Assembly: GCA_947626105.1 (NCBI GenBank)
Contig: CANQQY010000002.1
Span: 37,083-101,082, forward strand
DNA from: an uncultured Clostridia bacterium
Lineage (GTDB): Bacteria > Bacillota > Clostridia > Christensenellales > Borkfalkiaceae
Direction: 5' to 3'
DNA: 64,000 nucleotides
The position numbers and the translations under genes were made by a program. Under the pieces are notes generated by a model, which saw only the letters and a program-made list of their open reading frames with translations, had not been told where the DNA came from and made no database searches. Below, piece by piece: positions 42,062 to 51,094 of the stretch. Position 1 is the first letter of the stretch. Each line of letters starts with the position of its first letter.

Positions 42062-44644
42062 TCAATCCTTATATCGCGATACTGAGCCGTAGATTTTAAC
42101 ACCCTCATTAAAACCCTGCCTGAGCCACGTAAATAAATCCTGTCCCAATTTTACATGGCTTCCACGAAATACGATGCAGTTCAGGTCTAAAAACTCGACC
42201 AATGGATTCTTATCGCCTATTCCCACAAATGCAAGCTGTGAGGGGAAAATCAATGTTTTTAATTCCTGTGCTTTTTCCTTATCAACTTTATATAGGTAAT
42301 TTATAGTGTTATATCTTATAGGGTTATTTCCTTTTCCGTTTGCACTTGACGGAAATATCATTAAACCATCTTTCAAAGACTTTTCCGGGATATCATCAAC
42401 CGCAAAAGCATCAACGCTATCCGCCCTTCCCTTGTTGGCCAACCTCAGCGTTACCGTATGCTCTTCCCGCCATTTTGTGATTCTTTCGTCTGTGGCGTAG
42501 AGCTCATCGTCGAGGGGTTTGCCGTAATTCTTATGTAAAAACGTCCATATGTCCTCGCCTGCTGGAATATTCAGCCTTTTAATGGAAGGGTTGACGCCGA
42601 GGAATTTATTTCCACAGACGGCACAACGGCAATATTGATCCTCATTCAGCGTACGCGACTCCGCGACTCCACAATAGGGACAAGGAAACGCTCCCCCAAG
42701 CCCCTCATCATAGAGATACATACTCGGTATCTTGCCATGATACAATTTTCTGAATTCCTCCTGTCCCATCTTTAGACCGACAGACGCCATGAGACTGACT
42801 CGTTGTTCCTCCAGCATGGTAATGATGATGCGGAAATTTTCCTTGCTGCTCTCTGTGTGTTCGCGAAGAAGCTGCTGCATACCATTGATTTGTCCGCCGA
42901 GTTGCGCATTGCCGTCTCTTAGCGCGCGCACAAGACCATCGTTCGCTAACCCCTTGGACTTGAGACTGTCGATCTGAGACATGATCTGTGCCATACCTGA
43001 TTGCGTGATGGCGGCAACCGAATTGATCTCGTTCCTTGTCGATTCCGCCGCGGTCGCAATCGCCTGCTTGACGTCTCCGCCCAGGGCGCTCGTCAGCTCT
43101 TCGACAGATTCCCTCGTGACGGATTTTTCCGCATATTCCAAAAGCAAAGAAATATGTTCTTTCATGGAGGGGAAAGCTTTTTTCAAGTATTCGAAAATCT
43201 GATTGACCTGCGAACCGATGGAATCCGTTTTTCTGCTCAGATCCTCAAAATAGAATTTGTTTTTGGTATTGATTTCCCTAAGAGAATCCAAAAGATCAGA
43301 TTGGGCTTTCCGGTTCTGTTCATTGCTTTGTTCAATTCCCTGCTTAACATTTTCGATTTCCTTCTTCGTATCCTCCGCCGAGATCGCATGTTCGCTCAGC
43401 TGTCCGACCAGAGTATTCAGCGCATTGAGAACTGCGGTTTTGCCTTCCTTTAATTCGGCAAGGCTCTCCTCCTGCCCGTGGAGCAAGCGCTCGAAATACT
43501 GCTGCGATACAAGCTGATGCATTCCGTTCTTCAATTCCGAGCGGAGCTCTTCAAGTTGCTTTACCTCTTCCTCGATACGTCGTCTCTCTTCCTCGGAACG
43601 CGCGGCATCCATCTCCGCCAGTTTATTGTTTAATTTTTCAAATTCTTTCAGAATAGCTTCGGTCGCAGCCCGATTCTCACCCTGATTGGACTCCGTAAGC
43701 TCCTTCAGTAAGGAAATCATGTTCTCGGTATTGTCGAGTTTTAGATCGACTTGGGCCCAAAGATCAGGTTCGCAATAACGCACGACTGAATATCTCTTTC
43801 CGCATGCGGCGCAATACGTCATTCCATTTCGCTCGTCGGTATAGATCCTCTCGCCAAAATATCCGCACTCAGGACATTCAGAAAGGATGTATTTCGGTGC
43901 GTAGCGCGACAAAGCGATCTCTTTGAGATCGATTGTCCCACCGTTAAACGAACAATAGGACAACAGTTTTTCTATGACCTTATCCGCGATCAGCTCGGAA
44001 GAGTTATTGACGAGTTTCTCGTCTTGCAGGAACTCCTTCAACGATTTAACGATGATGGTGGACTGCAATTTCTCGCTGTCAGCGAGATTTCTCTCAAACA
44101 AAGTCTTTACGTAAACATCGATCGTTTCCTGGACAAGGGTGTTGAAGGCCACCTTGGCTTCATTGCCGAGATTTGAGTATGTAGTCGAGTTCTCCTGCAA
44201 GTATGAGGGATAATCAAAGGAAAAGAGGATCTCGTCGTAAATGGAACAAAGGATCCGCGCGTCACGTTTCTCCTTCTTGACAAAGACTGAAGCGAGGCCC
44301 TTGATTTTCTCGATGAATTTTCCGATCGTCGACTCGGGAGCGGGGGCTGCTTTTTTTTGTAACTCGTCAAGAATCTTTTGATATGTGTCGGCGTCAATCT
44401 CATTTTTATCCTGTGAAAGAACGGCAACCGATTTTTTCAGGGCAATGGTCTTGCTCCACCGCTCCTTGATGTTCCTTACAAAGTTTTGCAGCGCGTCGCC
44501 CAAAAACTCGGTATATGTATCAAAAAACTTCCCTCCGATCGTCTTTAAGCATGCTGTAAAAGTTTTATCCGATTTATCGTTGCCTAAAAAAAACGATCCT
44601 GCCGCCATAGCGACGCCGATCAAAAGATTTATAAAATTAATCAT
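42062..44644 (-). CDS. Large double zinc-ribbon coiled-coil protein (Hsp70 operon gene 3)
   Basis: 860 residues. One N-terminal membrane helix (about 3-21), a helical region to 250, a four-cysteine zinc ribbon at 257-281 (CPEC...CAAC), a very long coiled coil (about 300-660) and a second zinc ribbon near 690-715 (CPYC...CAVC). A mixed C-terminal domain of about 150 residues follows. The ATG lies 8 bp inside gene 2, behind GAGGG. The layout suggests a membrane-tethered scaffold. No named family recognised. Confidence 0.75.
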   Translation of the reverse strand: MINFINLLIGVAMAAGSFFLGNDKSDKTFTACLKTIGGKFFDTYTEFLGDALQNFVRNIKERWSKTIALKKSVAVLSQDKNEIDADTYQKILDELQKKAAPAPESTIGKFIEKIKGLASVFVKKEKRDARILCSIYDEILFSFDYPSYLQENSTTYSNLGNEAKVAFNTLVQETIDVYVKTLFERNLADSEKLQSTIIVKSLKEFLQDEKLVNNSSELIADKVIEKLLSYCSFNGGTIDLKEIALSRYAPKYILSECPECGYFGERIYTDERNGMTYCAACGKRYSVVRYCEPDLWAQVDLKLDNTENMISLLKELTESNQGENRAATEAILKEFEKLNNKLAEMDAARSEEERRRIEEEVKQLEELRSELKNGMHQLVSQQYFERLLHGQEESLAELKEGKTAVLNALNTLVGQLSEHAISAEDTKKEIENVKQGIEQSNEQNRKAQSDLLDSLREINTKNKFYFEDLSRKTDSIGSQVNQIFEYLKKAFPSMKEHISLLLEYAEKSVTRESVEELTSALGGDVKQAIATAAESTRNEINSVAAITQSGMAQIMSQIDSLKSKGLANDGLVRALRDGNAQLGGQINGMQQLLREHTESSKENFRIIITMLEEQRVSLMASVGLKMGQEEFRKLYHGKIPSMYLYDEGLGGAFPCPYCGVAESRTLNEDQYCRCAVCGNKFLGVNPSIKRLNIPAGEDIWTFLHKNYGKPLDDELYATDERITKWREEHTVTLRLANKGRADSVDAFAVDDIPEKSLKDGLMIFPSSANGKGNNPIRYNTINYLYKVDKEKAQELKTLIFPSQLAFVGIGDKNPLVEFLDLNCIVFRGSHVKLGQDLFTWLRQGFNEGVKIYGSVSRYKD

Positions 44645-45308
44645 TTGCGCCCTCTTCTTTCTCTTTCACATGCACGCCAATCAGTGCGCATTTTTTAATT
44701 GCTTTTGGCAAAGAGGATTTTCTATCAAGCAGAGACCTTATTTTTTCCTCCAATTCCTGTTGCTGTACCTTCTCATTCTTTAAGTCTTTCATTCCGTCCT
44801 CGAGCGTCGAAACGACCACTTCGCGGAGCTCGACGGAGACCCCTTTCTGCGGCCTTATTTCGTCGTTGGGATCGATATAATACTCGGACAGGATCTCGAA
44901 ATTCAGTCCATCCATGGAAAGAAGGCGCCAGCTCTTCGGCAGAAAAGCGTATAGCAACGCTTCAGTATCCAATTCGCATTTGACGCTACCCGATATCAGC
45001 CAACGATCCGAATGCCGAAAGCCGAACGGAACGGTGACTTCAAATTCCTTTCTTACACAGCAAAGCTCAATATTTTTCGGTTTGTCGTGGGACTTTTGCT
45101 CATGATCGACCGTATCAAAAATGTTTTCTATACACGAATTGCCTTGGGGGTCTATCCGTCCGTCGCCGACGCCATCGAACCAATAAAGAATGTATCCGAA
45201 GGGGAGATAAATACTGCTCTTCTTCAAATATTCCTTTCTGACGTTGACGCGGGCAAGCAGAAAATCATATTTGAGCTCTTGAAAATCGATTTTATATTCT
45301 TGTCCCAT
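44637..45308 (-). CDS. Unknown protein with C-terminal coiled coil (Hsp70 operon gene 2)
   Basis: 223 residues. The first 150 are mixed alpha/beta with no membrane helix; residues about 155-205 are a charged coiled coil (KNEKVQQQELEEKIRSLLDR). The pattern of strands and GVSVELREVVVSTL then coiled coil is faintly like SPFH-domain proteins, but this is only a suggestion. The ATG at 45308 follows GGAG and overlaps the stop of gene 1 as TAATG. The longer upstream frame is antisense-free but lies inside gene 1 and lacks a better start. Confidence 0.65.
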   Translation of the reverse strand: MGQEYKIDFQELKYDFLLARVNVRKEYLKKSSIYLPFGYILYWFDGVGDGRIDPQGNSCIENIFDTVDHEQKSHDKPKNIELCCVRKEFEVTVPFGFRHSDRWLISGSVKCELDTEALLYAFLPKSWRLLSMDGLNFEILSEYYIDPNDEIRPQKGVSVELREVVVSTLEDGMKDLKNEKVQQQELEEKIRSLLDRKSSLPKAIKKCALIGVHVKEKEEGAND

Positions 45309-45850
45309 TAAGTCATCTCCTTCCATTGCCGAATGAGTTCGGTCAGTTCTCGCGCCGATCTTTCGCCATGTTCTATCGCATCCATGCATTGCATACATCT
45401 CAAAAAAATCGTCTGCACACACATACTGTTCCGCGGCAAGAACATCGACCGCAAGTTTTCCCTCGTTTCCCTCAAGATATCCGCTTCATTCGGCTGAAGA
45501 AATCGTTCTCCTGAGAGAATGCCGTCAATCCGCTCAATGAGCATCAGTCGCATTGCCGTCTGCGCTCTTCCGTCGGCAGACGCCGCTGCTTCACAACCCA
45601 CGCACCAAAGCCGTATGGCGTCGAGCATATCCTTTAAAATTCTTTCAGCCTTAGAAACGTCATGCGCCCTAACAGTATCTGCAAGCGCAAGAAAGGTTTT
45701 CCCATCAATACGGTCAACGTCTGCCTTCATTGGAAACCGAGACAGCACCGTAGCAAATAGAAGATGGTATTTTTCGTAAATTGGGTGCATCAAAGGATCG
45801 ACTGAAAGTAAGCTCGAATGAAGTTCTTCCAAAATTCTTGATATTTTCAT
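45308..45850 (-). CDS. Small helical protein (Hsp70 operon gene 1)
   Basis: 180 residues, predicted all-helical, soluble, with six cysteines but no motif I recognise. It is the first gene of the six-gene operon. The ATG at 45850 has no ribosome-binding site close by; AAGAGG lies too far upstream, beyond a small GTCC/GGAC hairpin, so the start is uncertain. No known function. Confidence 0.6.
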   Translation of the reverse strand: MKISRILEELHSSLLSVDPLMHPIYEKYHLLFATVLSRFPMKADVDRIDGKTFLALADTVRAHDVSKAERILKDMLDAIRLWCVGCEAAASADGRAQTAMRLMLIERIDGILSGERFLQPNEADILRETRENLRSMFLPRNSMCVQTIFLRCMQCMDAIEHGERSARELTELIRQWKEMT

Positions 45851-45942
45851 GGGTATAATGTCCGTTGGGGGGACACCTCTTGGCCAGATTGCCGAAAATG
45901 AATTTTACATTACTGCTAAACTTTAAAATTTTATCTATAACA

Positions 45943-45971
45943 ATTATATCAACTTCGACAAATTCTGTCAA
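45943..45971 (-). promoter_or_regulatory. Promoter of the Hsp70 operon
   Basis: Minus-strand TTGACA (45971-45966), 17-bp spacer, TATAAT (45948-45943), a full-consensus promoter giving a leader of about 85 nt. The -35 overlaps the 3' end of the IS30 transposase gene. Confidence 0.8.
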
Positions 45972-46711
45972 GAGAAAACAATATAATTAGTGATATTGTC
46001 AAAGAAGTGCAACATATTTTCAAACAAAAACTGTAGAGATAGGAAGTTGAGTACTTTTTTAGGGCGGTTATTGATGAGGTCGACGTTGCGTTGAAGAGAT
46101 TTCAGGTTTACCTTTGCGAGTCCTCTGCCTTTGGGGTAGAACTCTCGTAAGAGACCGTTACTGTTTTCAATGCTGCCTTTCTGCCAAGCTCGGTAGGGAT
46201 CGGTGAAGTATACGTCGCAATGAAGTGCCTCTTCAATCTTTTTTTTCCAGCCTGCAAATTCGCAGCCCCTGTCGCAGGTAATGCTTTTCACCGCTCCCGA
46301 GGGCAGTTTACCAAGCTCGCGGATCGCCGCTTCGGTCATGGATTCTGCCGTCCTGTCTTTTATCTTGGTGACAATGTAGTACCTTGTCATCCGCTCTTCG
46401 AATACGGCAAAGCATTCCTTGCCTTTCCCCGTCCCGCCTACGACCGTATCCGCTTCCCAATGTCCGAATGTCTGCCGAAGAAGAACATCAGTGTCTTTGT
46501 TCCTCTTTCGGATACTTTTTCCGCATTCATTCTTAAACTGTGTCCATTCCCCGCTACTCTTCCCTTCCCTTCGCAGTCGTTTCGTCCCGCTTTTCAAATA
46601 TCCTTCATAAATCCAACGGTATATCGTCTTATATGATGGCATTTTTCTCCCGCAGGATGTCTTTGAGATTATTTCGGGAGACCAAGTCTGGGATAGCCGA
46701 GATTTCTCCAC
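45968..46711 (-). mobile_element. IS30 family transposase, 5'-truncated
   Basis: About 247 codons of an IS30 transposase. The DDE catalytic residues are present: HWEADTVVG, ITCDRGCEF and GSIENSNGLLREFYPKG, followed by the LINNRPKK block. The N-terminal helix-turn-helix (about 80-100 residues) is missing. The open frame starts at a GTG inside repeat-like DNA (GAGATTTCTC and TCGAAATGAC, 46700-46750), so the first residues are not transposase. It is a remnant at the right edge of the A+T-rich island. I could not define its terminal inverted repeats. Confidence 0.85.
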
Positions 46712-46790
46712 GCGGGCACTTTGCCCTTGGTCGAAATGACAGAAATCTTGTCGCCCCTTATAGGGAAAATTTCGCCCCGTTCACGGGAGC
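46700..46790. repeat. Repeat fragments at the IS30 truncation point
   Basis: CCGAGATTTCTCCACGCGGG and GGTCGAAATGACAGAAATCT resemble the repeat at 9464-9510. TTGTCGCCCCTTATAGGGAA resembles family A. The island's edge therefore coincides with chromosomal intergenic repeats. Confidence 0.55.
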
Positions 46791-47533
46791 TTGTTGTATT
46801 CTTCGTCCCCGACGGGTTCCAACCACTCATTGGAAGAATTTTCTCCCGGGACTTCGATGGCGAGGTGGGAGAACCAGCTGTTTTTCGCCGCGCCGTGCCA
46901 ATGTTTCACTCCCGCGGGAATGTTGATACAGTCGCCCGGGTTCATTTCCACAGCCTTTTTGCCCCATTCCTGATAGTAGCCGCGCCCCGCGACGCAGATC
47001 AAGATCTGCCCGCCGCCCTGCTTGGCATGGTGGATATGCCAATTGTTGCGGCAACCGGGCTCGAATGTGACGTTGAAAATGCCGACCTGCTCCTTGGAAA
47101 CGGGCGCGAGGTAGCTCTTTCCGCTGAAATACTGTTTGAATCCGTCGTTGGGGGCGCCGATGGGGAAGATCATCGAATTTTCGTGCGCGTCTTTCGCCGT
47201 TTCCCCCGTTTCGTCCGCCCAGACGTCCTTCGCCATGTTGAATACCGCCCATGCCTTCGGCCAGCCCGCGTAGAAGCCGACATGCGTGACGACGGCGGCG
47301 ATCTCCTTCTTCGTGACCCCCGCTTTTTTGGCGTTTACGAGGTGATATTTGAGGGAGGAATCGGTAATGCCGGACGCCATGAGCGCCACCACCGTGATGA
47401 TACAGCGCGTCTTGTGGTCGATGTCGTGATTGTTCCAATTTTCGCCGAAGAGAACATCGTCGTTATAGTGCGCAAAGTCGGGAGCGAACTCCCCGAGCGA
47501 TTTTCTTCCAGCATCCTGTGTGATTTTTTTCAT
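46781..47533 (-). CDS. Carboxymuconolactone decarboxylase-like / cupin fusion protein
   Basis: 250 residues. Residues about 15-110 form a CMD/AhpD-like domain (KTRCIITVVALMASG); the usual CxxC pair is absent here. Residues about 145-240 are a cupin with metal-binding HIHHAKQGGGQ and PAGVKHWHG. Such CMD-cupin fusions are found in Clostridia with flavodoxin and aldo/keto reductase genes. AAGGAG precedes the ATG. It is the last gene of the redox operon. Confidence 0.88.
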   Translation of the reverse strand: MKKITQDAGRKSLGEFAPDFAHYNDDVLFGENWNNHDIDHKTRCIITVVALMASGITDSSLKYHLVNAKKAGVTKKEIAAVVTHVGFYAGWPKAWAVFNMAKDVWADETGETAKDAHENSMIFPIGAPNDGFKQYFSGKSYLAPVSKEQVGIFNVTFEPGCRNNWHIHHAKQGGGQILICVAGRGYYQEWGKKAVEMNPGDCINIPAGVKHWHGAAKNSWFSHLAIEVPGENSSNEWLEPVGDEEYNKLP

Positions 47534-47608
47534 ATCAAAACTCCTTTTTCATGTTTATTTTTTTACTTGCCGAGCGCATCCGCGGCGCCCATGTCCGAGA
47601 TCAAAGCC

Positions 47609-48955
47609 TTAAAGTGCTTTTTCGTATTCCAAGCTATTTATCCAATTCCGAACGGTATCTTGCGTGGAACCGCCTGAAAACCGCTCGCCCGAGAGCCATA
47701 TTGCGTCGCTTGCGAGGGCTTGAATGTCGGACAGGCTCCCGCTTATGGGACTGCTTCCCGATGTGCAGAACGGAACGATCGTCTTGCCCGAAAAATCATA
47801 ACTTTCGAGGAAAGTATAGATGATTTTGGGCGCCTTGCTCCACCAAATGGGATAGCCGAGGAAAACGACGTCAAAGCTATCCATGTCCGCGATCCCATCT
47901 TTGATTTCGGGGCGGGCGTCGGGGTCTCGTTGCTCTGCCGTCGCACGGGTGGTGCTGTTGCTGTAATTCAAATCTTCCTGCGTATAGGGCACAGCGGGGA
48001 CGATTTCATACAGTTCTCCGCCCGTAACAGCGGCGATCTTCTCCGCAACCCCCTTTGTCGTTCCCGTCGCCGAGAAGTACGCAACAAGGATGCGAATTTC
48101 CTCTTTCGTATCCGAGCAAACAACTTCAACGGTTTCCTTGCCCATATTCCAATATTTTGACGACGCCGCCATGAGATTTTCCCATTCCGCGGAAGTGCCT
48201 TCGTAGATGACTCTTGTAATTGCGCTGTCCGAAATCGCGTATTTTTCAATGGAAGTGACGGACTTCGGAATGGTGAGCGCGGCAAGCGTCGCCCTGCGGA
48301 ACGCCGCCACGCCGATTTTTTGCACCGTTTCGGGAATGACGCTGTTGTTGCTCCCGCGAATGAGCGTATGTGTTGTAAGGTCGATCAGGCAATTCCCCGC
48401 GCCCGAATAGCGGGGATTCCCCGCCGCGACCGTGATCGTATTCAAGCCGCCGCAGTTGTTGAACACGTCGTCGCCAAGCTCCGAAAGTCCTGCGGGGAGA
48501 TAAATGGATTCGAGAGCGCTGTTGCCCGAAAAGGCGTTGTTGCCGATTTTTCGGAGTTTGCTGTCCGTGCCGATCTTCACCGACACGAGCGCATCCTGAT
48601 TGTGGAAAGCGTTCTTGCCGATCTCCGTCACGCTGTCGGGAATGGTCACGGAGAGAATGTCGGAAGTGTGCTTTGAATAAGCAAACGCGCTGTCCGCAAT
48701 GCCGACGACGGGTGCGCCGTGGTATTCGGTGGGAATAACGATATTTGCCGCCTGCTCGCTATCTCCCGTGACGATATAGCCTTCTCCCGCCGTGTTTTGT
48801 TCAAACGTGAGCGTATCCGTGGGAACGGCAGGAGTCGGATCGTCGTCATGATCTGTGCCGCCGTTATTGCCTTCGCCCGTTTCCCTGCAAGCGGAGAGAG
48901 CGAAGGAGAGGCACAGCATGATCGCCGTCAAGATAAAAACGAACCTTTTCTTCAT
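47609..48955 (-). CDS. Lipoprotein with BspA-type leucine-rich repeats fused to a flavodoxin
   Basis: 448 residues. A lipoprotein signal (lipobox LSAC, Cys about 23) and an acidic linker are followed by BspA/LRR_5 repeats (about 60-265: IPDSVTEIGKNAF, KLRKIGNNAFSG, IPKSVTSIEKYA). A flavodoxin_4-type domain follows (about 285-445: AYFSATGTTKGVAEKI, LGYPIWWSKAPKI). The flavodoxin part is nearly the same as in the lipoprotein at 51095-51682. The protein is probably displayed outside the membrane. The fusion is unusual. AAGGA precedes the ATG. Confidence 0.88.
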   Translation of the reverse strand: MKKRFVFILTAIMLCLSFALSACRETGEGNNGGTDHDDDPTPAVPTDTLTFEQNTAGEGYIVTGDSEQAANIVIPTEYHGAPVVGIADSAFAYSKHTSDILSVTIPDSVTEIGKNAFHNQDALVSVKIGTDSKLRKIGNNAFSGNSALESIYLPAGLSELGDDVFNNCGGLNTITVAAGNPRYSGAGNCLIDLTTHTLIRGSNNSVIPETVQKIGVAAFRRATLAALTIPKSVTSIEKYAISDSAITRVIYEGTSAEWENLMAASSKYWNMGKETVEVVCSDTKEEIRILVAYFSATGTTKGVAEKIAAVTGGELYEIVPAVPYTQEDLNYSNSTTRATAEQRDPDARPEIKDGIADMDSFDVVFLGYPIWWSKAPKIIYTFLESYDFSGKTIVPFCTSGSSPISGSLSDIQALASDAIWLSGERFSGGSTQDTVRNWINSLEYEKAL

Positions 48956-48965
48956 GATCTGTTCC

Positions 48966-50093
48966 TTATTTATTTTCAAGTAGTGTTGCACATTCTTTCA
49001 AATACTTTGTAATGGGTAAATGTTGGGGGCATGCACGTTCGCATTGCCTGCATCCGATACAGGAAGAAGCAAGTCCGGAGTGCTCCGTCGCCTTTTGATA
49101 GGCTTCGATCGCCTGCGCCGTTTGCCCGTTCCCGAGATGCCTGTTCGCCGCCGAGAAGATAGCGGGAATGTCGATCTTCTTCGGACAGCCGCCCACGCAA
49201 TAATGACAAGCCGTGCAGGGGATCGTAGAGGATCTTCCCAGAATACGCTGCGCCTTGCGGATGATCTCCTGCTCGTCGTCGCCCATCGGCTGAAACTCTT
49301 TCATAAATGAAATGTTGTCCCGCATTTGTGCGGTATTCGACATTCCCGAAAGAACGGTCATCACGCCGTCGAGCGAGGCGGCAAAGCGGATCGCCCAGCT
49401 TGCAAAGGAAGCGGCGGGGTTATATTCCTTGAACAGCTTTTGCACCTCTTTTGGCGGATTTGCGAGTGCGCCGCCCTTGACAGGCTCCATAATGACAATG
49501 GGTTTCTTGTGCTTTCTCGCTACCTCGTAATTGCCTCTCGACGTTACCGACGGATTTTCCCAATCGGCGTAGTTGATTTGAAGTTGAATGAAGTCCACTT
49601 CGGGGTGGAGCGTCAAGAGCTTATCGAGCAGCACCGGGTCGGCGTGGTAGGAAAAGCCGAAACGATGAATAAGCCCCTTCGCCTTTTGCTCTTTGACAAA
49701 ATCCCAAATGTGGTAGTTGTCGTATTTCGCGACGTTGTTCGCCATGAGCGCGTGGAGAAGATAGAAGTCGAAATATCCCGCGCCCGTGCGTTCCAAACTC
49801 TTGTAAAATTGACTTTTTGCCGCCTGTTCGCTTCCCGCCATCATGAAGGCGTTGAGCTTAGTTGTCAGAGTGTATGCGTCGCGGGGATAGCGGTCTACAA
49901 GAGCTTTTTTTATATCTTCCTCGCTCGTGCCATAGACAAACGCTGTATCGAAATATGTAAATCCCGCTTCCAAAAACAGGTCGACCATTTCTTTGACTTG
50001 TTCTATGTCGGTATGAAACCCCTTCTTGGGAAGCCGCATTAAGCCGAAGCCGAGCTTTTTGATTTCTCTGCCGAAAAATTCGCTGTTTAACAT
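48966..50093 (-). CDS. Aldo/keto reductase with C-terminal 4Fe-4S domain
   Basis: 375 residues: an aldo/keto reductase barrel (about 1-270; LGFGLMRLP, YFDTAFVYGTSE, the VMEPVKGGALA segment) followed by two four-cysteine clusters, CTACHYCVGGCP and CIGCRQCERACP, the latter a ferredoxin signature. Such enzymes couple iron-sulfur electron flow to carbonyl or quinone reduction. GGAGTGACCT precedes the ATG. It lies between the amidohydrolase and the LRR-flavodoxin gene. Confidence 0.93.
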   Translation of the reverse strand: MLNSEFFGREIKKLGFGLMRLPKKGFHTDIEQVKEMVDLFLEAGFTYFDTAFVYGTSEEDIKKALVDRYPRDAYTLTTKLNAFMMAGSEQAAKSQFYKSLERTGAGYFDFYLLHALMANNVAKYDNYHIWDFVKEQKAKGLIHRFGFSYHADPVLLDKLLTLHPEVDFIQLQINYADWENPSVTSRGNYEVARKHKKPIVIMEPVKGGALANPPKEVQKLFKEYNPAASFASWAIRFAASLDGVMTVLSGMSNTAQMRDNISFMKEFQPMGDDEQEIIRKAQRILGRSSTIPCTACHYCVGGCPKKIDIPAIFSAANRHLGNGQTAQAIEAYQKATEHSGLASSCIGCRQCERACPQHLPITKYLKECATLLENK

Positions 50094-50117
50094 AGGTCAC
50101 TCCTTCTCAACGTTATT

Positions 50118-51083
50118 TTACAAATGAGTTTTGCAAATACGTCCGTTTCCAAGACATTTTCTTTCGTTTTCTCCGTAGATTTTACGGAGAAGCCGCTCAT
50201 AACGGGGGTTTTCGTCCAAATGCTTTTTCTTTGCGAGAACGACTTTCGCGGGAGAATGCGGGAAGTCGCTTCCGTACACGATTTGATCCTCGCCCGCCAC
50301 CAATAAGAGCATATCGAGCGCGACGGGTTCGGGGTCGCCCGCGATGTCGAAATACAGATTTTGAAACTCTTTCTGTACGTCCACTTGCTCCATCATGCCC
50401 ATAGAGGCAAGAATGCCCGAAACGCCCGTGAACCTCTGCAACATATAGGGAAGAAAGGACCCCGTGTGCGGAACCACAAAGCGGATATTTTCAAATCTCG
50501 TCATGACTTTATGCGCCATCATATTGAGAACAGCCCGCGTCGTGTCGGTCGGGTACTCAAAAATCGCGGCGACCGTTCCCGTAATGGGCGTTTTCGGATA
50601 CTCTGCGGCGCGCTGCGGGTGAATGATGACAAGGGCATGATCCCTGTTCAGTTCCGCCATGAAGTCGTCCAGCGAAGGATCGCCCAAATAGACGCCGCCC
50701 GTATGCGTTGTAAGTTTTACGCCGACCGCGCCGAGTTTTTTTACGGCGAAGTGATATTCTTCTATCGTTCCTTCGGTATACGGCAGAGGGACGGAAGCGA
50801 CGAAAGAAAATTCATCTGGGTGTTTCCTGCAAACTTCCGCCATAGAAGCATTGACTTCCCTGTGGATCTTTGCCGTGAGCCTTTCATCGTCCCCCAATAA
50901 ATGCGGCGTGGGCGAAGAGAAGATACTTCGCTCGATCCCCGCTTCCCGCATAAATTCGAGGTGCGCTTCCGCGCTCCAATCGGGAAGCGCAAACCCGTCG
51001 GCGGCAAGGGGGTCGATACCCAAAGATTTCAAGCCCCATTTGTATTCGGGGGTGATGATATGCGCATGAAAATCTATCGCCAT
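50118..51083 (-). CDS. Amidohydrolase (ACMSD-like)
   Basis: 321 residues. It starts MAIDFHAHIITPEY, the metal-binding HxH of the amidohydrolase 2 family, with a third histidine in VIIHPQR, a fourth in VVPHTGSFLP and the aspartate in YGSDFPHS. The family includes ACMS decarboxylase and related hydrolases or decarboxylases of aromatic intermediates. The ATG at 51083 follows GACGAGGT; a longer frame would enter the upstream flavodoxin gene. Confidence 0.88.
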   Translation of the reverse strand: MAIDFHAHIITPEYKWGLKSLGIDPLAADGFALPDWSAEAHLEFMREAGIERSIFSSPTPHLLGDDERLTAKIHREVNASMAEVCRKHPDEFSFVASVPLPYTEGTIEEYHFAVKKLGAVGVKLTTHTGGVYLGDPSLDDFMAELNRDHALVIIHPQRAAEYPKTPITGTVAAIFEYPTDTTRAVLNMMAHKVMTRFENIRFVVPHTGSFLPYMLQRFTGVSGILASMGMMEQVDVQKEFQNLYFDIAGDPEPVALDMLLLVAGEDQIVYGSDFPHSPAKVVLAKKKHLDENPRYERLLRKIYGENERKCLGNGRICKTHL

Positions 51084-51094
51084 AGCGTACCTCG

